From assembly GCA_014898415.1 (NCBI GenBank), contig RCTD01000019.1, positions 1,240,001-1,304,000 on the forward strand: a stretch of 64,000 nt of DNA. The letters run 5' to 3'. Numbering within the stretch: position 1 is the first letter of the stretch; the number at the start of each line of letters is the position of its first letter. The notes beneath the pieces were generated by a model, which saw only the letters and a list, made by a program, of their open reading frames with translations, searched no databases and had not been told where the DNA came from. This document shows positions 1 through 12,449 of the stretch, piece by piece. Position numbers and translations under genes: made by a program. This stretch comes from Stromatinia cepivora. Lineage: Eukaryota > Ascomycota > Leotiomycetes > Helotiales > Sclerotiniaceae.

Positions 1-3000
1 TTTGTTACAAATAAAAGAATAAATAAAATAAATAATATAATAATAATAATCAAAGGAAGTTATACCTTTCCATATTGGAATTATAATTAGAATCGAAATA
101 ATTGTTAATAATAATATTTAAATCAGGATTATTAGGGATATTGAAATTAATCAAAGAATTAATCATAAATCGGATAATTGAAATAAATACTTTTTGCATC
201 AAAATCCAATAAATAATGATTGATATATAATAATCAGTATTATAATTCTGTTTTGAAATAATAAAATCATAATTAGAATTTTTAATAACAAAGATCCAAT
301 ATTTAATATCAATCATAATAATTTTAATTATAAAAACAAAAAGTTTTTCAGATTTAAATAAAAAGAGATTATATTAAAGATATCAATAATTAATATTATA
401 AATTTTCGATTGAATTATTAAATATAAAAAATAATCTGAATTTCGATTACAATTTTAATTCAATTAAGAATTACCAAATATAATATAATGAGTAAGATTT
501 GAATAGTCATTATATAATAATAAAATTAATCAAATTATTCGGATTAATTGAATATTTTAACAATTATATCAACAAATCAACAAACTATTTTATAATAAGA
601 ATAATATATGTAATATATTAAATATAATTAATATAATATAATAAATATCAAAGAATCTTTAATTCCTATAATAAATTTTTAACTATTTACAAAAAGGATA
701 TATATAAAACAAAAAAACAGAAACAATAATATATCAAATTATAATCAAAAAGAATAATATTATAATAAATAATATAATTTTTATAGATTTAATAATAAAT
801 ATCGATAAATATATTAATAGTAAATATAGATTCTATAATTAATATTATTTTATTATAATATAAATACAATTTGATATACAAAAAGATAATTTAATTGATA
901 CTTATTTAGATTTGGAAGTATGAATAATTACAATTGAAAAAGTATACTTATTCAATATTATAAAAGATATATAAATTTAAATTTAAATTAAATTTGTAGA
1001 AATTAACAATATTAGGATAAATAATATATGATTAATTGAATATATAATTATTATTTTTTATATTTTTTGGGATATAAAGAATTAAAATAACAATTATATA
1101 TTTGAGAAAAGAAATATATTTAATAGAATAATTGAAGATTAAGATGATAATTGATAATAATATTTTTATTTCTGAAAGAATTGATATTAATATTTTTTTA
1201 AAAAAAATTTAATTAATTTATATAAAATGAAATTTGTCATTATTTTATTAATTTATAATACTAATTAATAATATACTATAATTAAATTATTTAAAAGTAT
1301 TAAAATGATATTAGATTAATTTGTTTTGTTATTAATTTATTATAAAGTCAAAAATAAAAATAAAGATTTGTTATTTGAATTAAATAAGATTTTGTTATTA
1401 TCATATATATATTAATATAATAAAAATCTTTTGATAATTTCAATATAGAATAATATAGAATATAATAAATATTTAATAATGAATATTATAATTAGAATTT
1501 TAATTGATTTAGATTTTGATAAAATATATCAAATAATGAATAATATAATGGAAATTATTGATTTGATATTATATAGATTATTATGAATTGATAATAGTAT
1601 TAATAATATTGATATTAGAAATTAATAAAACAGTTTATTATATTTGAATTATAATTTATAATAATGAGTAAATAATTAGTAAATTTCTAAAATTATTTAA
1701 TAATTTTTTGGAAATATTACAATAAAATATTGAATTTAATAAATCTTTGGAATATAAATAATTAATAATAAAATTGTATTTAGAATAGAAAAATATATTC
1801 AAAAAAAAATATTTATTAAGGTTTAAAGATCAATAATTTGTATTCAAAGAATTTAGTATATTTATAAAATAAAATAGATTAAAGTTAATAAGATTTTCAA
1901 TTTTTTTATTTTTTTATAATATAATAAATATTATTAAAGGAAAAAGAGAAGATTTGTATTATTATTGATATATATTTAATATTATTTTAAAAAGATATTT
2001 AAGAAACAATTCAAGGTTGTTAATATATTATAGTGATTGATTATATATCTTTTCTTTTCAATAATGAATGTATTTAATATTTTGATGATATTTTATTATG
2101 ATATCATGTTTAGGATAATATATTTTTAATTATTTGTTTTTAGAATTTAGAAATTCTTTGGTACATATTTAATATTAAATAGATTCGATCTTTGAAGATT
2201 TTAAAGATTTTGTTAAAATATATATTAACAATATAATTATAATAAACTGAATATTAAAGAAATATTTAATATAAATATTAGTTTTTTTGGTTTTATTGAA
2301 TATAATATTATTATTAAGAGATTTAAATGTTTTATCAATTATTTTTTAATAATTATATTAAAATTGAAAAGACATATATATAATTTGTTTAATATAAAAT
2401 ATGGATTGCAAATTTTGGTGAAAATTGTATTTTCAAAGAATCTGTAATATTTAGATAGTTTTTTTAGATATTATCAATTTTTTATAATAATTTGTTTAAA
2501 GATATATAAGAATTGTTGAATTATTTCAGAAATAGAAAATTTAATTATTGAAGGATATAATATATAAAAAATGAATTAAATGAAATTTTATAGTATATAA
2601 AAATTTCGAAATATTAATGAAATTAGAATTGATAATTTTCAATAAAATTAAAATAGTATTATTGAAAAAGTATATTTTAATATATATAAATTTGGATCAT
2701 TTATTTCTAGATTCTGATATATTAAAGATTCAAAGAATAAATATTATTTTTTATTATATTAAAAATGATATCATATTCAAAAAGCATTTTAATTAAATGA
2801 ATATAGAATGAATTTTGTTTTTGTTATGATAATTATATGATATAGAAACAAAATATTGATTTTCGGAATTGAAAATGATAATATATTAATATAAAGATTA
2901 TATAAAATCGATCACATTATTCAATAAAATGAAATATCTTTAATGATTATTTATATAGATTATAATATTTTAGTATACATATTTAGGAAAATAAATATTA

Positions 3001-3270
3001 TAATAATAATATTTATAATTAAATTAAATTTGAAATTGATATTAATAATAAAACTCATGTTAATTTTTAGTTTTGATATTAAATATAAAATAAACAAAGA
3101 AAATATAATTCTAAATATATTATCATAATTATTATATAAAGGAAATAATGAAAATACAAATATGGAATTAAAAGCATTAAAAATATTATTTATGATATTA
3201 TAATATAAAGGATTATGATTATATAGTTTTTGTATAATATTAATCGAAATATTTAATATATTGTGGGGGG
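1..3270 (+). mobile_element. Gypsy-0: 3' part of a RIP-degraded Ty3/Gypsy retrotransposon (truncated by window start)
   Basis: Conceptual translation of the + strand shows a decayed Ty3/Gypsy reverse transcriptase. Around 2,195-2,260 the residues VKIYINNIIIIN sit where the active-site box of this family normally has two aspartates; both read as Asn, as expected from G-to-A changes. An RNase H end follows at 2,943-3,128. Stop codons interrupt every frame, so the element is dead. The 5' part, including gag and the 5' LTR, lies outside the window or is too decayed to read in the first 2 kb. Assignment to Gypsy rests on the order RT then RNase H and on the RNase H C-terminal motif. No target-site duplication can be given because one end is missing. 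Confidence 0.65.
2943..3128 (+). pseudogene. Surviving RNase H fragment of the Gypsy-0 polyprotein
   Basis: This 61-codon open stretch reads like the end of a Ty3/Gypsy RNase H domain. It begins with IYIDYNILVYIFR, matching the family pattern 'YTDH.AL..I', followed by LNLKLI and FSFDIKYKINKENIILNILS, the place of the 'R...W...L..FDF.I.Y.PGK.N..ADALSR' ending. Typical Trp, His and Arg positions are changed in ways that C-to-T and G-to-A mutation explains. It is a lucky RIP survivor inside a broken gene, not an independent small gene. Confidence 0.65.
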
Positions 3271-3382
3271 GGATCAGTGGAAGATCATAAAGAGAAATTT
3301 TTTGGAATTAATATTATTGTAATTATTTAAAAAAAAAATTCATTGTTTTAGATTCAAGATGATTTGATGTATAAATAAGATT

Positions 3383-3623
3383 TATTATGGCGATAGTACG
3401 GTTTTAAGTAATATGATGATGTTTTATATAGGAGGGAAGAAGGTATATTTTTTAATCAGAGTTTCGTTATTGAATTGATCTTTTCGCATAGTTTTTTCTG
3501 TAAAATAAGATTGAATCGTTTTTGTTTCCGAATAATAGAGTCTTTTGAAAAATAGAATATATTATTATAGCAATGGTATGGGTTTTAGATAATATGATGA
3601 TATTTTATAAAGTAGGAAAGAAA
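3383..3623. repeat. Imperfect direct repeat, two units of about 61 bp, 180 bp apart
   Basis: The units at 3,383-3,443 and 3,563-3,623 share TATTAT.GC.AT.GTA, a GGTTTTA block, AATATGATGAT and TTTTATA..G.AGG.AAGAA. Most differences are A/G or C/T. The tandem arrangement suggests an internal duplication inside an LTR. Confidence 0.6.
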
Positions 3624-3653
3624 GTGCTAGGAAGAGCGCCGACTATATGTTGA

Positions 3654-3674
3654 ATGGATGCCTGAGGCATCCAT
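3654..3674. repeat. Perfect inverted repeat (9-bp stem, TGA loop)
   Basis: ATGGATGCC and GGCATCCAT flank a three-base TGA loop. The palindrome lies in one of the few GC-containing islands of the AT-rich block, within the probable Gypsy-0 LTR. A structural or terminator role in the LTR transcript is possible, but nothing in the sequence proves it. Confidence 0.6.
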
Positions 3675-4050
3675 GCAGACTAGCTGGGAACGGGTGGTAG
3701 TAGTAGTAATATTAATTTGCGTTTAGCAGATATAAGTTTAGTACTTATATCTTAAGATCTTTTGAGGAGTATTGAGATATATTAAATTAAAGAATTAAAT
3801 TAAAAATTATCTTAGAAAGTATTTCTAATTTATAATGAATTCTAATGAATTATTTGAATCTAATTCTTTTATATTATTTAAGATGGATATATATTTATTT
3901 GAAGTAATATTCATAGCTTTTGGATAATATGCTATTATTAAACTTAAACCAACTATTAATAGTCTCTATAAAGTTATCCCAAGGGTACGCTCTGCTAATA
4001 CAGACATGGCGGGATCGCTCACTTCATCCATTAAGTATAATAATTTAAAA

Positions 4051-5812
4051 GATGGAAAGGCGATTAAAATTAAAATTATGGCAGGAGTAATTGTTCATTA
4101 AATATAAAAGTAATTGAAAGATTTGAATAGAGTTAGTATAAATTAACAAAATATTTAAGTTTTGAAAAAGCTTATATAAAAAAGAAAAAAATTCAAAAAA
4201 ATCAATATCAATAATTATTAGAATAAAAAAGAAGGATATTTAAAGAAAAATAAAGAATTTATAATAAAGATAAATTATTTTATTAAGAATAGATAGATAT
4301 TAAAATATAAATCAATGATTTTTAGGAATTCGAAAAATTCAAAGAATTAGATTATTAAACAAAATAGATAATTCAGGTTTTCTTTTACCAAAAATAAAGA
4401 AATAGATAATTTGAATGATTATTTATCAAAAAATCTTTATATTTTGAAATAATAAATAATATATAAAAAAGATTTATTTCATTTATATAAATATTTAAAA
4501 TTTGTATTCTTATATTTGAATTTTCAATGATATTATATATAATCTTTATAAAAGGATCTGATAATTAATAATTTATAAAAGTATTATTTAAATAAATTTA
4601 GTTTTGAAAGAATTTTGATCTTATAATCAAGATTTTATTTCTGATAATTTATAAATAATTTTATATTATATCTGAATCATCAGATTTGTTATATATTATA
4701 ATAAAAATATTTAAAGATAATATTAAATTTATTGATTATAAATTCAAAGTTTAGATTGATATTATATACATTTTTAAAAACGTTGAAATCTATCAATTTA
4801 TTTATTATTTTGTTATTTTTAATTTTTGAATATTTTGATAATTATTATATTTGAATATTATAAATTTATATAATATTTTGAATAATATAAAATGTTTATT
4901 GAAAAGATTCAAAAGTAATTTTCTGGAAATATTAAATAATCGATATATTATTTATATAAAATCAGATTTTTTGTAAATTAATATTCATTAGTATTTTGAT
5001 TATATACTATAAATACTTTTAGATCTTTATAATTTTATTATCGAAAATATAAGATATTAGATTTATTAAATTAGTTTTTATAATAATTTGTTTTTTATTT
5101 TAATAAATAATATAATCATAATTAATATATTTATTTTTATTTATATATTGTTTTGATTTATTCCCCAAAAAAATTTTGGTTAAAAAAATAAAATTATCTA
5201 TTAATTCTTAAAAATAGATATTATAGTTTTTTGGTTAAATTTATTAATAGTATTTATTTTATATTTATAAATAAAATAAAAAATCCTGAATATTGATTTT
5301 AAAATATTGGAAAAGAGATATATAAGTTTTTATATTTCGATTTTGAATATTTTAGTATTACGATTTTTGATAATTATCGAAAAAGCAATATATTCAATTA
5401 AAGGATATTTAATATTTATTGTTTGAATTTTGAGAATAAATTGTAATTTAGTTTTTTCAAAGATAATATTATTGAAAAAGATATTTATATTTTTAAAAAG
5501 AATAATTGTAAAAATAATTTTTTAAATAAACAAAATCCTTTATATAATAATAATTAAAATTCTATTGATAAATTCGATATATTTTTTTATTTTAGTATTA
5601 ATTATTAAAGGATAATTTAAATAATTAAATTTAAATATTTTAATTCATTTTATATATTATATTTTTATATTATAAATTAGAAAAAGAATAATATAAATAA
5701 TGATTATTTTTTGTAATATAAAAATAAATAGATAAATAATAATTTTGATAAAATTTTGAATATAATAAATTATATATCGAATTTTTATTATCTTTTTTAT
5801 AATATATTATTA
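4051..5812. other. AT-rich degraded DNA with no recognisable gene
   Basis: The stretch between the Gypsy-0 LTR region and the Gypsy-1 5' LTR is saturated with stop codons in all frames. A + strand reading near 4,160-4,350 is rich in Lys, Glu and Gln positions, which could be a decayed gag-like or coiled region, but I cannot assign it. It is probably another RIP-destroyed repeat. Confidence 0.5.
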
Positions 5813-6101
5813 TGAGAAAGTTGGGATATCAAGGCCTGATGTGTAGCTAGTTCGTAGTTATATAGTTATATGACTCTTTGTCATTAAATATAAAAGAGGG
5901 CTTTGTTCTTTTTTCCTTAAGAAAATTAATTGTTTTTCTATTAATCTTTTTGTATTCTATTTGTATATAATCCAAATCATTATTTAAATCTATTAGTTTT
6001 ACTATTTGAAGTTTTTATAATATAATCTGATCAGTTTTAATTCCTATTCTTTTTTGTAGTATATTATTGGGATATATATATTTCGATTTATTTCTTTTAT
6101 A
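5813..6101 (+). repeat. Gypsy-1 5' LTR (289 bp)
   Basis: This copy begins TGAGAAAGTTGGGATATCAA and ends TTTCTTTTATA. It pairs along its full length with 16,057-16,345; the differences I checked are C/T or G/A. The better-preserved first 50 bases (GGCCTGATGTGTAGC) are mutated to A/T in the 3' copy, and the reverse holds at the other end. This asymmetry is what independent RIP of two copies produces. Confidence 0.8.
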
Positions 6102-8907
6102 ATCATGATCTATATAGGGATTTGAATTATACAATTTATATTATATAAATATATTTGTAAGGAAATTATAATTGAAAAGAAAATAAAATTAATAATTCGT
6201 AAATAAAAATAGGATTAACTCTGAAAAGATAACTCTTTCAAAATATAGAATTATTAAATTCTAAATAAAAAAATTTCAATTATCGAAGTTCCTTTATTTA
6301 TATTTATTTATTATATCAAAAATAAATCATTTTTCAATAGAATTGTTATTTTATTTTTCATTTTGAAAGAAATATATCGATAAATATTTTATTTAGGGAT
6401 ATAATTAGTAATATTAAAAGTATATTAAAACTCCAAATATAATAAAGTCTTTATTTACCAACAAATCATTTATTTTTATAAATAAAAAAACTTTAATTTT
6501 AAAGATAATCTTGATTGAATATAATTAATTATATTAAAGAACTTTAAATATTTTATATACTTTTAGAATTATTTGAATATTTAAATATATATTAGAACAA
6601 TAAAAAGGATTAAATATAATATATTAAATTGTTATTCTTAATATCGATAATCAAAAATTTAAGATATATCTTAAAAAATTCTTAATTAAGGGATTTGAAA
6701 TTTATATATTTCTTTGAAAAAAAAAACTTTAAAAAAAATTATATATACTTTTTTCTTTTTTTCAAAAATTTATTAAAGAAAACTATAAATATTGAAAACT
6801 ATTAAGAATCAAATATTAAATCAAATTCTAATGAATCAGATATTTTTCAATTAAATTATAATAATATAAAGAATAATTTTGATTTATTTATAAAATTAAA
6901 TCTTTTATAAAATACTTTTCAACGATGAAAAAATAATATTGTTATTTCAATTATAAACCCTTTTGAATTTATTAAAGAATTTTCTATTAATAATAATAGA
7001 AATTCTATAAAAACAAAGGAAAAAACAAAGAAAACCAAAAAAGAAAAAGAAATAAATCAATAATAACAAAATCCATTAAAGATCTCATTTATTATTTATA
7101 TAAAAGATCATATATATATATTCTTTATTATATTATATATTAAAAATATTATTATCTTTATTTTCAATGAAATCAATATATCCAATTTCTTTATAATTTA
7201 GAATATTTTGCAAATTGATTATAGTATATTCGATAAAGAAATATGAATTTGATTTCCTTAATATTATAATTATATTATTATTATCCAAATCAAACTTATA
7301 TTGAAATATAATTCTATTAGATATAATTAGAAAGGAAAATTGAGATTAATATTATTCCGATATTTTCGTAATTATAATATCTAATAAATAATAGATATTT
7401 GAGATTTTCTTAATCAATTTATTAATAATTAATATAATAAAAATAAAAAGAATTATAATACAAATCTAATAATAATAAAAGATTATATTATCAAATTCAA
7501 ATTTTCGGTTATTTAATTCATTGATAATTATATAATCATCGAATTTAAAGTTGAAAGGATATTCTTATATAATCTGTATATCTAAATAGGAAAAAAGATT
7601 ATTAGATAATTTAAAATTGATTTTAATAATTTTGTTTTTATAAATTTCAAAAAAATAATAAATGAAATTTATAAATAATATTTTTCTAAAGATTCTATTA
7701 TTTAAATTTACAAAAGATCTAAATCTCATCAAATTATTGTTTTCTAAATTATATATAAATATATGAAAACCCTATTTATTTTTAATACTAATACAAAATT
7801 TTATTTTTAAGAATAAAAGATAAAGAATATTATAAATAAAATCATTAATTTTTTGAATAAATTCAATATAAATTATTTAAAGATAAAAATCAAAAGTATA
7901 AGAGATTCGAGATTATTCTTTTTGCTATTATAATATCAAATTATTTATTATAAAGGTAATACAAAATATAATAATTATTTTATTTAGAATAAACAAAAAA
8001 GGATTCTTTTTGATATAAATAAAATTTATAAAAAGGATTATCTTTGTTATTATTATTTTGAAAAATCTTTTTATAATAATAATTATATCATAAAACAGAA
8101 TTATTTTAAAAAGATTGATAATATTAATCTTGGATTATATTATTATGATAAATATAAAATCTTTATATTTGATTTCAAAGAATATCTTACTTTTTGTTTA
8201 ATTTTTAAATAAAAGAATTTTTTAAAGAATTATCAAATTAAAATATATATAAAGATTTATAGATTTGATTAATAAAAGAAACAATTAAAGAAATTTAATA
8301 TTAAGAATAATTTATTTAATTTCAGAATCTTTAATATCGAAAATTGTAAAAGATATATTTGTAAATAATATTAATTATTAAGGAAAAGAAATTATCAATA
8401 TCAATACAATTAATTATTCAATTTAAAGAAATTTTAAGATTATGAAATCAATCATTTAAAAAATTCAAATCGATAGAATAAAACAGAATTGGTAAACCCC
8501 AAAAATCGCTAAATATTCTTTAAAAGATATTATTTAAAATAATAAATCAAATCGAAAAGGAAAGATTAAAGAAAGAATTTTTTAATAAAAATGAAAATAT
8601 AAATATTAATGAAAACGAAAAAAACGAAATAAAAGAATCTCAAAAAAGAAAAAGCTTTCCTGAATTCAATAAAAATAATATAATACAAAAGAATAGAATA
8701 TTCAATTCTTATATTAAATCTTTAAGAATAAAAAAGCAAATATTAATTATTATTTATATTATAGAATTTCTAATAGAAATCTTAAAATAGATTTGTAGAA
8801 TCGAAATTTCGATAATAATTAGGATTGTTTTTATATATATATTAGATCTTTTTAAACAAATCTTTAAAAAAGTATTAATTATAAATACCAAAGAACAAAA
8901 AGAACCC

Positions 8908-9333
8908 TTGAGAAATTCAGAAATTTCTATTGAAAAAACTGCAATAATTTTAACAATTATTAATTATTTAAATATCTCTTTTAATTATCGATTAAAGAAA
9001 ATATATAATATATTCATTATTATTATAATCCTTATAAATAAGAATACTGAAATTAATAATACTATTTATTCGGGATTGATAATCAATATAATAAATTTAA
9101 AAATTGTAAAAGAATTAGGATTTATAATATACAAATATAAAACGATAATAATTATTTCGAATAAGAATATTATTATTTTGTATAAATTGATTAAAGATAT
9201 AGAAATCAATTTTGAAGGAATTAAGAATATTATCGAAATTTTTGTTTTGAATAATATTAAAGATCTATTATTATCAAGGATATTATATTTGTTTATAAAA
9301 AAGATTGATTTTGAATATAAAAGAGATAAATAA
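8908..9333 (+). pseudogene. Retroviral-type aspartic protease remnant (Gypsy-1 pol)
   Basis: This is the longest open stretch in the AT-rich block (141 codons, no upstream Met context that matters). Its middle, YSGLIINIINLKIVKELGF, has the shape of a retropepsin active-site loop followed by an alpha helix. The later residues NIKDLLLSRILYLF occupy the place of the 'D.ILGR.FL' flap-side motif, and FEYK follows as in Gypsy proteases. The catalytic Asp position reads Tyr, so the enzyme would be inactive. The start codon is arbitrary; this is an internal part of a polyprotein. Confidence 0.55.
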
Positions 9334-10249
9334 ATTGTATAAATAATTGATAATAATAATATTAATAAAATTAATTATTAAATGATAAAATTAAAATATA
9401 AAATAGATATTATGAAAATTGATTTTGAAAAATCCAAAAAAGAATAAATAATACAAATCCTAGGGATTATATTGATAATCTCTTAAAAGTCTTAAATATT
9501 ATTAAAAATGAAAAGAAATTTGAAAAATTCGTTAAAAATCATTTTTCAGAACTTTTGATTGGTATACTAAATTTTAAGATTGTTTTAAATTCTGTAGGGT
9601 TCATTCAATATTAATATTGTTCGAATTGATTTTGATTTTGATATCGAAAATATATTCAATAATATTGAGGATTCGGAATTAAAGGGATTTCAGGAATATT
9701 TTATTATTAATAATATTTATTTTGATTTAAAAAAATTTAGGGAAGAAAATGATATTTAAAAGAAATTAATCAATATCAAATCCGAAATCCTTGTTTTAAT
9801 CAATAATATATATAAAAAAAGAAAAACAAAATAAAATCTTTGAATAAAATAGAATATATTGATAAAAAGATTGTAAAAGGTAATCCTAATTAATTAAAAT
9901 TGAAATATACAAATCATTTTATATATCAACTTTATTTGGATAATATTGAAATTAAAGATTCCAAAACTCGATATAATGAAATTAAAATTGAATTTGGATT
10001 AAAAAAGTTCGCTACCAAGCATCCGAAAAACTCGGATATTATAATAGAATATATTGAATATATAGAATATATTATTAATATCAAATCCAAATAGTATTAT
10101 AATGAAATCCGAATTATAAATTATTATATTAATTTTGAAGGAAGAAATCCCGATATTATCAAAATCATTAAGATACTTGAATAGTTATTTTATTTAAATA
10201 ATTATAAAATTAGAATATTCTTTGAAATATATATTTTCTATTATTTTTG

Positions 10250-10800
10250 AATAAAGAATTTCGTTTTTATTATAGAATTTCTTTATATATTATTAAAAAA
10301 AAAGAATTTATTTGGATTATTAATTATAATATTATAATAATTTTGTTGAAAAACAAATTAATTTTGATTCTAATTATTTTTTTGTTGATTTATTTATTTG
10401 AAATTGGAATTATTGTATTTGTTATTAATATTAGTTTGATAAAATAAAGGATTATTTTAAATCAAATATATAATAATAAATTTTGCACTACTGTCAAACA
10501 TGAGAATAATGTATAGAATTATATTGAATAGAATTATAATATTATTAAAAGAGAATATAAAGGAATATTTAAAGTTTTAGAAAAATATAAAAGAGATCTT
10601 TATAATATTTATTTTCTTTTAAAAATTAATATGAATATATTTATAATTTAATTAAATAGAGCAATTATAGATCTATTTGATATTTTAATTATAAAATAGA
10701 TTATTTAGATTAAACTTTTTGATTTTGATATCAAATATATTCTTAAAAATAAAAATACTATTGTAGATACTTTATTTTAATAATTACAAATTGTTTTGAA
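10250..10800 (+). pseudogene. RNase H remnant of Gypsy-1
   Basis: The open stretch at 10,247-10,447 (66 codons) reads FRFYYRISLYIIKKKEFIW and then IVFVINISLI, the spacing expected from the RT-RNase H connection to the first RNase H strand (the 'DAS' position reads NIS). From about 10,555 a neighbouring frame shows KVLEKYKRDLYNIYFLLK, LFDFDIKYILKNKNTI and DTLF, which follow the usual end of Gypsy RNase H. Several stops and at least one frame change break it. Confidence 0.55.
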
Positions 10801-11149
10801 TAATATTAATAAGGAATATAAAAAAGATATTAATAATTTGATTATTATAGATCTAAATTTATTACAAATAAATCCGATAATAAATATAAATAACTCCACA
10901 ATTTTAAGATTATCTCAAATTTTGCAAAATGGAAATAAGAGAATACAAATAATTATTTAGTATATTATTATATTATAAAGATCTAAAAATATATTAATAA
11001 AAGATTAATAAATTTTCAAAAAAGAAATTTTCAATTTCTATATAAAGAATTATTATTTATTTAGAATTCGGAAAGATAGATTGTTTTTTGTCTATATAAT
11101 AATAAATAATGATTTAATTGAAAAGGCAAAAATTATAATTCAAATATAT

Positions 11150-11850
11150 AAAGAATTGGATTATAAAGATTTAAAATTATTATATATTAAAGTATATAAT
11201 TATTATTAATAAAATAGAATATACAAAATTATGAAAAATTGAATGACTTTTTGTTTCGTTTATTAATTCAGATTATCAAAATAAATAAATGAATTAATGA
11301 TTATTATTTGAATTTCAAGTATTTGATATAAAATCATTATAAATATTATGAAAATACTTGATGATTATAAATTCAAATACTTTATTGTTTTATAAAAAGA
11401 TTTGAATAATTGAATAGAAACTAAAGTTTTATAGAATACTATTTCGGAGATAATTATCAAATTCCTTTATGAAATAATTTATCATTATAATTTCTTGAAA
11501 GAAATCATTATAAATAAAAGATTTAAAAATAAAAACACTATATTTGTTTATTACAAAAAATACAGAATTAAGAAAATCAAGATATCAATTTATTATTTTT
11601 AAATTAATAGAATAATAAAAAATGATTATTATTTTATTATAAAAATACTTTTCTATTTATTATAAAAAGGATATAAATAATCTAAATAATTGAAAACTAT
11701 ACTATTCATTAATTATATCTCAATTTATAAATCGATAAATAAAATATTATTTAAATTGATTTATAAACAAAAGATTATATTATTCTTCGAAACTATATAT
11801 ACAATTTAAAGAATCCTTAATTCGGAAATTATACAAATCCAAAAAGATTT
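11150..11850 (+). pseudogene. Integrase remnant of Gypsy-1
   Basis: After the RNase H remnant, translated segments carry YKFKYFIVL, FLYEIIYHY, KEIIINKRFKNKN and KIKISIYYFQIN. In the integrase core of Ty3/Gypsy elements these correspond to the first catalytic strand, the 'IICRHG.P..I.TDNG.E' block and the 'YHPQ.NG' block. A later KLIYKQKIILFFE fits the end of the core. Many stop codons interrupt the reading. Orientation and order agree with the flanking LTRs. Confidence 0.5.
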
Positions 11851-12449
11851 ATTGATCATTAAAATATAATAATTAAAAATATTAAATAAAGATATTAAAA
11901 AAACAATCTTTTACAAATAATATTATAAAAAAGATAATAAACTTCGATATAATTTCGATTATAAAATATTAAATAAGAATATTCAAATAAAAGATATAAT
12001 CTTATATTATAATCTTTAATCAAAAATTGATATATCTTGTAATACAAAATTTGCTTTCAAATAATATAAATCTTATAAAATAATAAAGAAATTGATAGAT
12101 CTTTCTATATATATTTTTGAAAAAATAAATAATACTTTGTTTAATGAAATCTATATAGATATCTATTTTAAGAAATATATTTTATATTTAGATTTTTTTG
12201 TAAATAACAATTCTAAAGATTCATACAAATAAATAAATCAAAAAATCGAATTTCTAAATATTTATAATTTTCCAAACAAAAGATGATAAATAATCAAGAA
12301 TTGTTCTTTATCTAATTACAAAATAATATAAAACCAAAAAGAAAAAAACCAATATAATAAATCGAAAAAATATTATTATTACAAATTTTTAATCACTAAT
12401 TAAAAAATTTGATAAAAAAAAACCTTATAATCTTTGAAAAAGGAAGAAT

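Larger units (their letters stand above)
3271..4050 (+). repeat. Probable 3' LTR region of Gypsy-0, a mosaic with less-mutated islands
   Basis: Directly after the RNase H remnant there is a purine-rich tract (TTGTGGGGGGGGA, about 3,261-3,273) that could be the polypurine tract, so the following sequence is a natural place for the 3' LTR. The stretch has better-preserved, GC-containing words than its surroundings (about 3,625-3,700 and 3,965-4,030). It also contains an imperfect direct repeat of about 61 bp (3,383-3,443 and 3,563-3,623) and a perfect 9-bp hairpin at 3,654-3,674. A second LTR copy is not in the window, so the exact ends are inferred and uncertain. Confidence 0.4.

Noticed and set aside
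50..316. Minus-strand 88-codon frame rich in Ile, Asn and Tyr
   Set aside because: Composition is that of random AT-rich DNA and no motif is visible; probably chance inside Gypsy-0.
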